DNA of 64,000 bases, from positions 32,461,501 to 32,525,500 of the forward strand of contig NC_133562.1 of the NCBI RefSeq assembly GCF_048773025.1, written 5' to 3'. How positions within the stretch are numbered: position 1 is the first letter of the stretch; the number at the start of each line of letters is the position of its first letter. Positions 13,901-27,067 of this stretch are shown piece by piece. This DNA is from Camelus bactrianus (taxonomy: Eukaryota; Chordata; Mammalia; Artiodactyla; Camelidae). Under the pieces are notes generated by a model. The model was not told where the DNA came from. It saw nothing but the letters and a program-made list of their open reading frames with translations, and did not search any database. The translations under genes and the position numbers were made by a program.

Positions 13901-16142
13901 GTTCTGAGAGATAAGTGTGTGTGAAAGCCATACTTCACCTACCTTATTGGGAACACAAAGATTCTTTTCAGTTGCATACGCCAATCCATAAATATATATG
14001 GGGAGGTACTAGATGCAAATCGGTTTTACAGTGAAAACTGCAGGAATTTCATACCGGCACTAGGAAACAAACTGAGAAAACAGAGTAAAAGTTTCTCCTG
14101 CAACTCATTCCCTTTGTGCTAGATGAACGAACGACTCTCCAGATGCTCAGTTCTGAGAAATAAGTGTGTGAGAAAGCCGTCCTTCACCTAGCTTGTTGGG
14201 AACACAAAGTTTCTTTCCGTTGCACACTCCACTCCATACATATATAAGGGGAAATTCCAGCTCCAACTCGATTTTACAGTGAAAACTGCAGGAACTATAA
14301 ACCAGCACTAGGAAACACATTGTGAAACCAGAGTAAAAGTTTCTCCTGCAACCTCTTCCCATTGTGCTAGATGAACGAAGGACTCTCCACATGCTCAGTT
14401 CTGACAGATAACTGTGTGTGAAAGCCGTACTTCATCTAGCTTGTTGGGAACATAAAGTTCCTTTCCAGTTGCATACTCCACTCAATAAATATATATGGGG
14501 AAGTACTAGCTCCAACTCGGTTTTAGAGTGAAAACTGCAGGAACTTCAAACCGGCACTAGGAAACACACTGATAAACCAGAGAAAATGTTTCTCCTCCAA
14601 ACCGTTCCCTTTGTACTAGATGAACGAACGACTCTCCACATGCTCAGTTCTGAGAGATATGTTTGTGTGAAAGCCGTCCTTAACATATCTTGTTGGGAAA
14701 ACATAGTTTCTTTTCAGTTGCAAATTCCAATCCATACATATATATGGGGAGGTACTAGCTCCAACTCGGTTTTACAGTGAAAACTGCAGGAACTTCAAAA
14801 CGGCACTAGGAAACACACTGAAAACCAGAGAAAATCTTTCACCTGCAAACCGTTCCCTTTGTACTAGATGAACGAACGACTCTCCAAATGCTCAGTTCTG
14901 AGAGATAAGTGTGTGTGAAAGCCGTCCTTCAACTAGCTTGTTGGGAACACAAAGTTTCTTTTCAGATGCAAACTCCACTCCATACATATATATGTGGAGG
15001 TACAAACTCCAACTCGATTTTACAGTGAAAACTGCAGGAACATCAAACCGGCACTTGGAAAAACAATGAGAAACCAGAGTTAAAGTTACTCCTGCAACGA
15101 GTTTTTTGGGCAAGATGAATGAACGACTCTCCACAGGCTCAGTACTGAGAGATAATTGTGTGTGAAAGCCGTCCTTCACTTAGCTAGTTGGGAACACAAA
15201 GTTTCTTTTCCGTTGCAAACCCCAATCCATACATATATAAAGTGAGGTTCCAGCTCCAACTCGGTTTTACAGTGAAAATTGCAGGAAATTCAAGCCGGAT
15301 CTGGGAAACACACAGAGAAACCAGAGTAAAAGTTTCTGTTGCAAACTGTTTCCTTTGTGCTAGATGAAAGAACGACTCTCCACATGCTCAGTTCTGAGAG
15401 ATAAGTGTGTGTCAAAGCCGTCCTTCACCTAGCTTGTTGGGAACACAAAGTTTCTTTTCCGTTGCAATCTCCACTCCATACATATAAAAGGGGAGGAAAA
15501 AAGTTCCAACATTCTTTTACAGGGAAAACTGCAGGAACTTCAAACCGGCACTAGGAAACACACTGAGAAACCAGAGTAAAATTTTCTCCTGTTACCTGTT
15601 CCCTATGTGCTAGATGAACGAAGGCTCTCCATAGTCTCAGTTCTGAGAGATAAGTGTGTGTGAAAGCCGTCCTTCACCTAGCTTGTTGGGAACACAAAGT
15701 TTCTTTTCCGTTGCAAAATACTCTCCATACATATATAAGGGGAGGTACCAGCTCCAACTCGGTTTTACAGCGAAAAATGCAGGAACTAAAAACCAGCACT
15801 AGGAAACCCAGTGAGAAACCAGAGTAAAGTTTCTCCTGTCACCCGTTCCCTTTGTGCTAGATGAACCAACGACTATCCACAGGCTGAGTTCTGAGAGATA
15901 ATTGTGTGTGAAAGCTGTCCTTCAACTAGCTTTACGGTAGATAAAGATTCTTTTCAGTTGCATATTCCACTCCATTCATATATATGGGGAGGTACCAGCT
16001 CTTTCTCGGTTTTACAGTGAAAACTGCAGGAACTTCAAACCGGCACTAGGAAACACACTGAGAGACCAGAGTAAAATTTTCTCCTGCAACGCGTTCAATT
16101 TTTGCTATATGTACGAATGTCTCTTCACATGCTCAGTTCTGA
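10927..16142 (+). repeat. HOR1 copy 3 (type B), 21 monomers
   Basis: 5,216 bp, one monomer shorter than the standard unit. Monomers 1-17 follow the usual order with B-type marks: TATCACCTGCAACG and CCGCATGC near 12,110-12,155, GAAAGTACGACTC near 12,385, and CTCCTCTCCATATATA near 13,730. After TTGGGCAAGATGAATG near 15,110, two B-specific monomers (about 15,150-15,646) replace the three A-type monomers 18-20. The series then rejoins at CCTATGTGCTAGATG near 15,600 and finishes with monomers 21 and 22. Confidence 0.92.
15150..15646 (+). repeat. B-specific monomer pair replacing A monomers 18-20
   Basis: Two monomers, marked by CTCAGTACTGAG, CACTTAGCTAGTTGGG, GTGAGGTTCCAGC and CAAGCCGGATCTGGG in the first and by AACATTCTTTTACAGGG in the second. 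They recur at about 36,755-37,250. The same first monomer appears at about 41,470, 48,430 and 55,390 at the head of HOR2-type sequence. This pair is thus the link between the two HOR families. Confidence 0.87.
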
Positions 16143-19100
16143 GAGATAAGTGTGTGTGAAAGCCGCCTTCACCTAGCTTGTTGGGAACACAAAGTTTCTT
16201 TTCAGTTGCAAACTCCACTCCATACATATATATAGGGAGGTACTAGCTCCAACTCGGTTTCACTGTGAAATCAGCAGGAATATCAAACCTGCACTTGGAA
16301 AAACAATGAGAAACCAGAGTAAAATTTACTCCTCCAACCCGATCCATTTGTGCTAGATGAACGAACGACACTTCACATGCTCATTTCTGAGTGATAATTG
16401 TGTGTGAAAGCCGTCCTTCACATAGCTTATTGTGAACACAACGTTTCTTTCCAGTTGCATACTCCACTCCATACATATATATGGGGAAATACTAGTTCCA
16501 AATCTGTATAACAGGGAAAACAGAAGGAAATTCCAATCGGAACTAGGAAACACACTGTGAAAACAGAGTAAAAGTTTCTCCTGCAACCCATTCCCTTTGT
16601 GCTAGATGAACGAACGACTCCCCAGATGCTCAGTTCTGAGAGATATGTGTGTGTGAATGTCGTCCTTCACCTAGCTTGTTGGGAACACAAAGGTTCTTTT
16701 CCGTTGCAATCTCCACTCCATACATTTATAAGGGGAGGTACCAGCTCCAACTCGGTTTTACAGTGAAAACTGCAGGAACTTCAAACCGGCACTAGGAAAC
16801 ACACTGAGATACCAGAGTAAAAGTTTCCCCTGCAACCTCTTCCCTTTGTGATAGATGAACAAATTTATCTCCACTTGCTAAGTTCTGAGAGTTAAGTGTG
16901 TCTCAAAGCCGTCCTTCACCTAGCTTGTTGGGAACACAAAGTTTCTTTTCAGTTGCAAAATCCACTCCATTCATTTATAGGGGAGGAACTAGCTCCAACT
17001 ATGTTTTACAGTGAAAACTGCAGGAACGGCAAACCGGCACTAGGAAACACACTGAGAAACCAGAGTAAAAGTTTCTCCTGCAAAGCAATCCCTTTGTGCT
17101 TGATGAACGAAAGAGTCTCCACATGCTCAGTTCAGAGAGATAAGTGTGTGTGAAAGCCGTCCTTCACCTAGCTTTAGGGAACATAAAGTTTATTTTCAGT
17201 TGCAAACTGCACTCCATACATATATATGTGGAGGTACTAGCTCCAACTCGGTTTTACAGTGATAACTGAAGGAACTTCAAACCGGCACTAGGAAACTCAC
17301 TGAGAAACCAGAGTAAAAGTATCTCCTGCAACGCATTCCATTTGTGCTTGATGAACGAACGACTCTCCACATGCTCAGTTCTGAGGGATAAATGTTTGTG
17401 AAAGCCATCCTTCATCTAGCTTGTTGGGAACACAAAGTTCTTTTTCCGTAGCTAACTCCACTCCATACATATATTAGGGGAGGTACTAGCTCCAACTAGG
17501 TTTTACAGTGAAAACTGCAGGGAATTCAAACAAGCACTAGGAAACACAGTGAGAACCAGAGTAAAAGTTTCCCCTGCAAAACGTTCCCTTTGTGCTAGAT
17601 GAATGAACGACTCTCCACATTCTTACCTCTGAAGGATAAGTGTGTGTGAAAGCCGTCCTTCACCTAGCTTTTTGGGAACACAAATTTCTTTTCAGTTGCA
17701 AACTCCAATCCATACATATATATGGGGAATTACCAGCTACAACTCGGTTTTACAGTGAAAACTGCAGGTACTTCAAACCGGCACTAGGAAACACACTGTG
17801 AAACCAGAGTAAAATTGTCTTCTGTTACACGTTCCTTTTGTGCTAGATGAACGAAGACTCTCAATCGCCACAGTTCTGAGATATAATTGTGTGTGAAAGC
17901 CGTCCTTCACCTAGCTTGTATGGAACTAAATGTTTCTTTTCAGTTGCATACTCCTCTCCATACATATATATGGGGAGGTACTACATGCAAATCGGTTTTA
18001 CAGTGAATACTGCAGGAATTTCAAAACGGCACTAGGAAACACAGTTAGAAACCAGAGTAAAAGTTTCTCCTGTTACACGTTCCCTTTTTGCTAGATGAAC
18101 GAAGGTCTCTCCACATGCTCAGTTCTGAGAGATAAGTGTGAGTGAAAGCCGAACTTCACTTAGCTTGTTGTGAACACAAAGTTTCTATTCAGTTGCAAAC
18201 TCCAGTCCATATGTATATATGGGGAGGTTCTAACTCCAACTCTGTTTTAGAGTGAAAACTGCATTAACATCAAACCGGCACTTGGAAAAACAATGAGATA
18301 CCAGAGTAAAAGTTACTCATGCAAACCGTTCCCTGTGGCTAGATGAACGAACGAGTCTCCACATGCTCAGTTCTGAGAGATAATTGTGTGTGAAATCCGT
18401 CCTTCACCTAGCTTATTGGGAACACAAAAATTCTTTTCAGTTGCAAATTCCACTCCCACATATATATGGGGAAGTACTATCTCCAAATCTTTTTTACAGT
18501 GAAAACTGCAGGAACTTCAAACCGGCACTAGGAAACACACTGAGAAAACAGAGTAAAAGTTCCTCCTGCAACCAATTCCCTTTGTGCTAGATGAACAAAC
18601 CACTCTCCAGATGCTCAGTTTTGAGAGATAAGTGTGTGTGAAAGCCGTCCTTCACCTAGCTTCTTGGGAACACAAAGTTCCTTTCCCGTTGCAATCTCCA
18701 ATCCATACATATATAAGGGGAGGTACCAGCTCCATCTCGGTTTTACAGTGAAAATTGCAGGAAATTCAAACCGGCTCTAGGAAACACAGTGAGAACCAGA
18801 GTAAAATTTACACTTTCAACCACTTCCCTTAGTGCTATGTGAAAAATCTTCTCTCCACTTGCTAAGTTCTGAGAGATAAGTGTGTGTGAAAGCCGTACTT
18901 CACCTATCTTGTTGGGAATACAAAGTTTCTTTTCAGTTGCAAACTCCACTCCATATATATATATGGGAAGGTACTAGCTCCAACTCGGTTTTACATTGAA
19001 ACATGCAGGTATATCAAACCGGCACTTGGAAAAAAAATGAGGAACCAGAGTAAAAGTTACTCCTGCAACTCGTTCCATTTGTCCTAGATGAACGACCGAC

Positions 19101-21604
19101 TCTCCACATGCTCAGTTCTGAGAGATAAGTGTGTGTGAAAGCCATACTTCACCTACCTTATTGGGAACACAAAGATTCTTTTCAGTTGCATACGCCAATC
19201 CATACATATATATGGGGAGGTACTAGATGCAAATCGGTTTTACAGTGAAAACTGCAGGAATTTCATACCGGCACTAGGAAACAAACTGAGAAAACAGAGT
19301 AAAAGTTTCTCCTGCAACTCATTCCCTTTGTGCTAGATGAACGAACGACTCTCCAGATGCTCAGTTCTGAGAAATAAGTGTGTGAGGAAGCCGTCCTTCA
19401 CCTAGCTTGTTGGGAACACAAAGTTTCTTTCCGTTGCAAACTCCACTCCATACATATATAAGGGGAAATTCCAGCTCCAACTCGATTTTACAGTGAAAAC
19501 TGCAGGAACTATAAACCAGCACTAGGAAACACATTGAGAAACCAGAGTAAAAGTTTCTCCTGCAACCTGTTCCCATTGTGCTAGATGAACGAAGGACTCT
19601 CCACATGCTCAGTTCTGACAGATAACTGTGTGTGAAAGCCGTACTTCACCTAGCTTGTTGGGAACATAAAGTTCCTTTCCAGTTGCATACTCCACTCAAT
19701 AAATATATATGGGGAAGTACTAGCTCCAACTCGGTTTTAGAGTGAAAACTTCAGGAAATTCAAACCGGCACTAGGAAACACACTGATAAACCAGAGAAAA
19801 TGTTTCTCCTCCAAACCGTTCCCTTTGTACTAGATGAACGAACGACTCTCCACATGCTCAGTTCTGAGAGATAAGTTTGTGTGAAAGCCGTCCTTAACAT
19901 ATCTTGTTGGGAAAACATAGTTTCTTTTCAGTTGCTAATTAAAATCCATACATATATATGGGGAGGTACTAGCTCCAACTCGGTTTTACAGTGAAAACTG
20001 CAGGAACTTCAAACCGGCACTAGGAAACACACTGAAAAACCAGAGAAAATCTTTCACCTGCAACCCGTTCCCTTTGTACTAGATAAACGAACGACTCTCC
20101 AAATGCTCAGTTCTGAGAGATAAGTGTGTGTGAAAGCCGTCCTTCAACTAGCTTGTTGGGAACACAAAGTTTCTTTTCAGATGCAAACTCCACTCCATAC
20201 ATATATATGTGGAGGTACAAACTCCAACTCGATTTTACAGTGAAAACTGCAGGAACATCAAAAAGGCACTTCTAAAAACAATGAGAAACCAGAGTTAAAG
20301 TTACTCCTGCAACGAGTTTTTTGGGCAAGATGAATGAACGACTCTCCACATGCTCAGTTCTGAGGGATAAATGTGTGTGAAAGCCATCCTTCATCTAGCT
20401 TGTTGGGAACACAATGTTCTTTTCCGTTGCAAACTCCACTCCATACATATATAAGGGGAGGTACCAGCTCCAACTCGGTTTAACAGTGAAAAATGCTGGA
20501 ACTAAAAACCAGCACTAGGAAACCCAGTGAGAAAACAGAGTAAAAGTTTCTATTGTTACCCGTTCCCTTTGTGCTAGATGAAGAAACGACTCTCCACAGG
20601 CTCAGTTCTGAGAGATTATTGTGTGTGAAAGCCGTCCTTCACATAGCTTGTTGGGAACACAAAGTTTCTTTTCAGTTGCATACTCCAATTCATACATATA
20701 TAAGGGGAGGTACTAGCTCAAACTCGGTTTTACAGTGAAAACTGCAGGAATTTCAAACCAGCACTAGGAATCACACTGAGAAACCAGAATAAAAGTTTCT
20801 CCTGCAACTCTTTCCCTTTGTGCTAGATGAACGAACGTCTCTCCAAATGCTCAGTTCTGAGAGAAAAGTGTGTGTGAAAGCCGTCCTTCACATAGCTTGT
20901 TGGGAACACAAAGTTTCTTTTCAGTTGCATACACCACTCCATACATATATAAAGGGAGGTACCAGATCCAACTCGCTTTTACAGTGAATACTGCAGGAAC
21001 TTGAAACCGGCACTAGGAATCTCACTGAGAAACCAGAGTAAAAGTTTCTCCTGTTACCTGTTCCCTATGTGCTAGATGAACGAAGGCTCTCCATAGTCTC
21101 AGTTCTGAGAGATAAGTGTGTGTGAAAGCCGTCCTTCACCTAGCTTGTTGGGAACACAAAGTTTCTTTTCCGTTGCAAAATACTCTCCATACATATATAA
21201 GGGGAGGTACCAGCTCCAACTCAGTTTTACAGCGAAAAATGCAGGAACTAAAAACCAGCACTAGGAAACCCAGTGAGAAACCAGAGTAAAGTTTCTCCTG
21301 TTACCCGTTCCCTTTGTGCTAGATGAACCAACGACTATCCACAGGCTCAGTTCTGAGAGATAATTGTGTGTGAAAGCTCTCCTTCACCTATCTTTACGGT
21401 AGATAAAGATTCTTTTCAGTTGCAAATTCCACTCCATTCATATATATGGGGAGGTACCAGCTCTTTCTCGGTTTTACAGTGAAAACTGCAGGAACTTCAA
21501 ACCGGCACTAGGAAACACACTGAGAGACCAGAGTAAAATTTTCTCCTGCAACGCGTTCAATTTTTGCTATATGTACGAATGTCTCTTCACATGCTCAGTT
21601 CTGA
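16143..21604 (+). repeat. HOR1 copy 4 (type C), A/B recombinant, 22 monomers
   Basis: 5,462 bp. The first part follows type B (for example TTATCTCCACTTGC near 16,866 and CAAAACGTTCCC near 17,578). The last part follows type A (CAACCTGTTCCC near 19,563, GCTAATTAAAATCC near 19,935, AAAAAGGCACTTC near 20,262, and the three A-type monomers 18-20). Private marks are GCCACAGTTCTGAGATATAA near 17,868 and GTGTGAGGAAGCC near 19,380; both are shared only with copy 8. A crossover between A and B units, with a switch around 19.3-19.6 kb, explains this best. Confidence 0.88.
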
Positions 21605-24600
21605 GAGATAAGTGTGTGTGAAAGCCGCCTTCACCTAGCTTGTTGGAAACACAAAGTTTCTTTTCAGTTGCAAACTCCACTCCATACATATATATAGGGA
21701 GGTACTAGCTCCAACTCGGTTTCACTGTGAAATCAGCAGGAATATCAAACCTGCACTTGGAAAAACAATGAGAAACTAGAGTAAAATTTACTCCTCCAAC
21801 CCGTTCCATTTGTGCTAGATGAACGAACGACACTTCACATGCTCATTTCTGAGTGATAATTGTGTGTGAAAGCCGTCCTTCACATAGCTTATTGTGAACA
21901 CAACGTTTCTTTCCAGTTGCATACTCCACTCCATACATATATATGGGGAAGTACTAGTTCCAAATCTGTATAACAGGGAAAACAGAAGGAAATTCCAATC
22001 GGAACTAGGAAACACACTGTGAAAACAGAGTAAAAGTTTCTCCTGCAACCCATTCCCTTTGTGCTAGATGAACGAACGACTCCCCAGATGCTCAGTTCTG
22101 AGAGATATGTGTGTGTGAATGTCGTCCTTCACCTAGCTTGTTGGGAACACAAAGATTCTTTTCCGTTGCAATCTCCACTCCATACATTTATAAGGGGAGG
22201 TACCAGCTCCAACTCCGTTTTACAGGGAAAAATGCAGGAATTTCAAACCAACACTAGGAAACACACTGAGATACCAGAGTAAAAGTTTCCCCTGCAACCT
22301 GTTCCCTTTGTGCTAGATGAACAAATTTCTCTCCACTTCCTAAGTTCTGAGAGTTAAGTGAGTCTCAAAGCCGTCCTTCACCTAGCTTGTTGGGAACACA
22401 AAGTTTCTTTTCAGTTGCAAACTCCACTCCATTCATTTAAAGGGGAGGAACTAGCTCCAACTATGTTTTACAGTGAAAACTGCAGGAACGGCAAACCGGC
22501 ACTAGGAAACACACTGAGAAACCAGAGTAAATGTTTCTCCTGCAAAGCAATCACTTTGTGCTTGATGAACGAAAGAGTCTCCACATGCTCAGTTCAGAGA
22601 GATAAGTGTGTGTGAAAGCCGTCCTTCACCTAGCTTTAGGGAACATAAAGTTTATTTTCAGTTGCAAACTGCACTCCATACATATATATGTGGAGGTACT
22701 AGCTCCAAATCGGTTTTACAGTGATAACTAAAGGAACTTCAAACCGGCACTAGGAAACTCACTGAGAAACCAGAGTAAAAGTATCTCCTGCAACGCATTC
22801 CATTTGTGCTTGATGAACGAACGACTCTCCACATGCTCAGTTCTGAGGGATAAATGTTTGTGAAAGCCATCCTTCATCTAGCTTGTTGGGAACACAAAGT
22901 TCTTTTTCCGTAGCTAACTCCACTCCATACATATATTAGGGGAGGTACTAGCTCCAACTAAGTTTTACAGTGAAAACTGCAGGGAATTCAAACAAGCACT
23001 AGGAAACACAGTGAGAACCAGAGTAAAAGTTTCCCCTGCAAAATGTTCCCTTTGTGCTAGATGAAAGAACGACTCTCCACATTCTTACCTCTGAAGGATA
23101 AGTGTGTGTGAAAGCCGTCCTTCACCTAGCTTTTTGGGAACACAAATTTCTTTTCAGTTGCAAACTCCAATCCATACATATATATGGGGAATTACCAGCT
23201 ACAACTCGGTTTTACAGTGAAAACTGCAGGTACTTCAAACCGGCACTAGGAAACACACTGTGAAACCAGAGTAAAATTGTCTTCTGTTACACGTTCCCTT
23301 TGTGCTAGATGAACGAAGACTCTCAATCGCCTCAGTTCTGAGAGATAATTGTGTGTGAAAGCCGTCCTTCACCTAGCTTGTATGGAACAAAATGTTTCTT
23401 TTCAGTTGCATACTCCTCTCCATACATATATATGGGGAGGTACTACATGCAAATCGGTTTTACAGTGAATACTGCAGGAATTTCAAAACGGCACTAGGAA
23501 ACACAGTTAGAAACCAGAGTAAAAGTTTCTCCTGTTACACGTTCCCTTTTTGCTAGATGAACGAAGGTCTCTTCACATGCTCAGTTCTGAGAGATAAGTG
23601 TGAGTGAAAGCCGAACTTCACCTAGCTTGTTGTGAACACAAAGTTTCTTTTCAGTTGCAAACTCCAGTCCATACGTATATATGGGGAGGTTCTAACTCCA
23701 ACTCTGTTTTAGAGTGAAAACTGCATTAACATCAAACCGGCACTTGGAAAAACAATGAGATACCAGAGTAAAAGTTACTCATGCAACCCGTTCCCTGTGG
23801 ATAGATGAACGAACGAGTCTCCACATGCTCAGTTCTGAGAGATAATTGTGTGTGAAATCCGTCCTTCACCTAGCTTATTGGGAACACAAAAATTCTTTTC
23901 AGTTGCAAATTCCACTCCATACATATATATGGGGAAGTACTATCTCCAAATCTTTTTTACAGTGAAAACTGCAGGAACTTCAAACCGGCACTAGGAAACA
24001 CACTGAGAAAACAGAGTAAAAGTTCCTCCTGCAACCAATTCCCTTTGTGCTAGATGAACAAACCACTCTCCAGATGCTCAGTTTTGAGAGATAAGTGTGT
24101 GTGAAAGCCGTCCTTCACCTAGCTTCTTGGGAACACAAAGTTCCTTTCCCGTTGCAATCTCCAATCCATACATATATAAGGGGAGGTACCAGCTCCATCT
24201 CGGTTTTACAGTGAAAATTGCAGGAAATTCAAACCGGCTCTAGGAAACACAGTGAGAACCAGAGTAAAATTTACCCTATCAACCACTTCCCTTAGTGCTA
24301 TGTGAAAAATCTTCTCTCCACTTGCTAAGTTCTGAGAGATAAGTGTGTGTGAAAGCCGTACTTCACCTATCTTGTTGGGAATACAAAGTTTCTTTTCAGT
24401 TGCAAACTCCACTCCATATATATATATGGGAAGGTACTAGCTCCAACTCGGTTTTACATTGAAACATGCAGGTATATCAAACCGGCACTTGGAAAAAAAA
24501 TGAGGAACCAGAGTAAAAGTTACTCCTGCAACTCGTTCCATTTGTCCTAGATGAACGAACGACTCTCCACATGCTCAGTTCTGAGAGATAAGTGTGTGTG

Positions 24601-27067
24601 AAAGCCGTACTTCACCTACCTTATTGGGAACACAAAGATCCTTTTCAGTTGCATACGCCAATCCATACATATATATGGGGAGGTACTAGATGCAAATCGG
24701 TTTTACATTGAAAACTGCAGGAATTTCATACCGGCACTAGGAAACAAACTGAGAAAACAGAGTAAAAGTTTCTCCTGCAACTCATTCCCTTTGTGCTAGA
24801 TGAACGAACGACTCTCCAGATGCTCAGTTCTGAGAAATAAGTGTGTGAGAAAGCCGTCCTTCACCTAGCTTGTTGGGAACACAAAGTTTCTTTCCGTTGC
24901 AAACTCCACTCCATACATATATAAGGGGAAATTCCAGCTCCAACTCGATTTTACAGTGAAAACTGCAGGAACTATAAACCAGCACTAGGAAACACATTGA
25001 GAAACCAGAGTAAAAGTTTCTCCTGCAACCTGTTCCCATTGTGCTAGATGAACGAAGGACTCTCCACATGCTCAGTTCTGACAGATAACTGTGTGTGAAA
25101 GCCGTACTTCACCTAGCTTGTTGGGAACATAAAGTTCCTTTCCAGTTGCATACTCCACTCAATAAATATATATGGGGAAGTACTAGCTCCAACTCGGTTT
25201 TAGAGTGAAAACTGCAGGAACTTCAAACCGGCACTAGGAAACACACTGATAAACCAGAGAAAATGTTTCTCCTCCAAACCGTTCCCTTTGTACTAGATGA
25301 ACGAACGACTCTCCACATGCTCAGTTCTGAGAGATAAGTTTGTGTGAAAGCCGTCCTTAACATATCTTGTTGGGAAAACATAGTTTCTTTTCAGTTGCTA
25401 ATTAAAATCCATACATATATATGGGGAGGTACTAGCTCCAACTCGGTTTTACAGTGAAAACTGCAGGAACTTCAAACCGGCACTAGGAAACACACTGAAA
25501 AACCAGAGAAAATCTTTCACCTGCAACCCGTTCCCTTTGTACTAGATAAACGAACGACTCTCCAAATGCTCAGTTCTGAGAGATAAGTGTGTGTGAAAGC
25601 CGTCCTTCAACTAGCTTGTTGGGAACACAAAGTTTCTTTTCAGATGCAAACTCCACTCCATACATATATATGTGGAGGTACAAACTCCAACTCGATTTTA
25701 CAGTGAAAACTGCAGGAACATCAAAAAGGCACTTCTAAAAACAATGAGAAACCAGAGTTAAAGTTACTCCTGCAACGAGTTTTTTGGGCAAGATGAATGA
25801 ACGACTCTCCACATGCTCAGTTCTGAGGGATAAATGTGTGTGAAAGCCATCCTTCATCTAGCTTGTTGGGAACACAATGTTCTTTTCCGTTGCAAACTCC
25901 ACTCCATACATATATAAGGGGAGGTACCAGCTCCAACTCGGTTTAACAGTGAAAAATGCTGGAACTAAAAACCAGCACTAGGAAACCCAGTGAGAAAACA
26001 GAGTAAAAGTTTCTATTGTTACCCGTTCCCTTTGTGCTAGATGAAGAAACGACTCTCCACAGGCTCAGTTCTGAGAGATTATTGTGTGTGAAAGCCGTCC
26101 TTCACATAGCTTGTTGGGAACACAAAGTTTCTTTTCAGTTGCATACTCCAATTCATACATATATAAGGGGAGGTACTAGCTCAAACTCGGTTTTACAGTG
26201 AAAACTGCAGGAATTTCAAACCAGCACTAGGAATCACACTGAGAAACCAGAATAAAAGTTTCTCCTGCAACTCTTTCCCTTTGTGCTAGATGAACGAACG
26301 TCTCTCCAAATGCTCAGTTCTGAGAGAAAAGTGTGTGTGAAAGCCGTCCTTCACATAGCTTGTTGGGAACACAAAGTTTCTTTTCAGTTGCATACACCAC
26401 TCCATACATATATAAAGGGAGGTACCAGATCCAACTCGCTTTTACAGTGAATACTGCAGGAACTTCAAACCGGCACTAGGAATCTCACTGAGAAACCAGA
26501 GTAAAAGTTTCTCCTGTTACCTGTTCCCTATGTGCTAGATGAACGAAGGCTCTCCATAGTCTCAGTTCTGAGAGATAAGTGTGTGTGAAAGCCGTCCTTC
26601 ACCTAGCTTGTTGGGAACACAAAGTTTCTTTTCCGTTGCAAAATACTCTCCATACATATATAAGGGGAGGTAGCAGCTCCAACTCGGTTTTACAGCGAAA
26701 AATGCAGGAACTAAAAACCAGCACTAGGAAACCCAGTGAGAAACCAGAGTAAAGTTTCTCCTGTTACCCGTTCCCTTTGTGCTAGATGAACCAACGACTA
26801 TCCACAGGCTCAGTTCTGAGAGATAATTGTGTGTGAAAGCTCTCCTTCACCTATCTTTACGGTAGATAAAGATTCTTTTCAGTTGCAAATTCCACTCCAT
26901 TCATATATATGGGGAGGTACAAGCTCTTTCTCGGTTTTACAGTGAAAACTGCAGGAACTTCAAACCGGCACTAGGAAACACACTGAGAGACCAGAGTAAA
27001 ATTTTCTCCTGCAACGCGTTCAATTTTTGCTATATGTACGAATGTCTCTTCACATGCTCAGTTCTGA
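21605..27067 (+). repeat. HOR1 copy 5 (type A1), 22 monomers
   Basis: Complete 5,463-bp unit that is the 21,604-bp counterpart of copy 1. It shares CAATCACTTTG near 22,556, CACCTAGCTTGTTGTG near 23,620 and GGTAGCAGCTCC near 26,672. It differs from copy 1 at about nine positions by eye, including GGATAGATGAACGAACG near 23,800, which matches copy 7 instead, so conversion between copies is likely. Confidence 0.92.

Larger units (their letters stand above)
1..21604 (+). repeat. Super-HOR, first round: A1-A2-B-C, 21,604 bp
   Basis: Four HOR1 copies (22+22+21+22 = 87 monomers) form a larger unit. Variants private to one copy reappear 21,604 bp later: CAATCACTTTG of copy 1 recurs in copy 5, the AGTCCTGAG variant at about 8,437 in copy 2 recurs in copy 6, and the two-for-three monomer swap of copy 3 recurs in copy 7. 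By eye, copies 1 and 5 show about nine differences, fewer than the roughly fifteen I see between adjacent copies 1 and 2. Four HORs were therefore amplified together as a block after they had diverged from one another. Confidence 0.9.
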
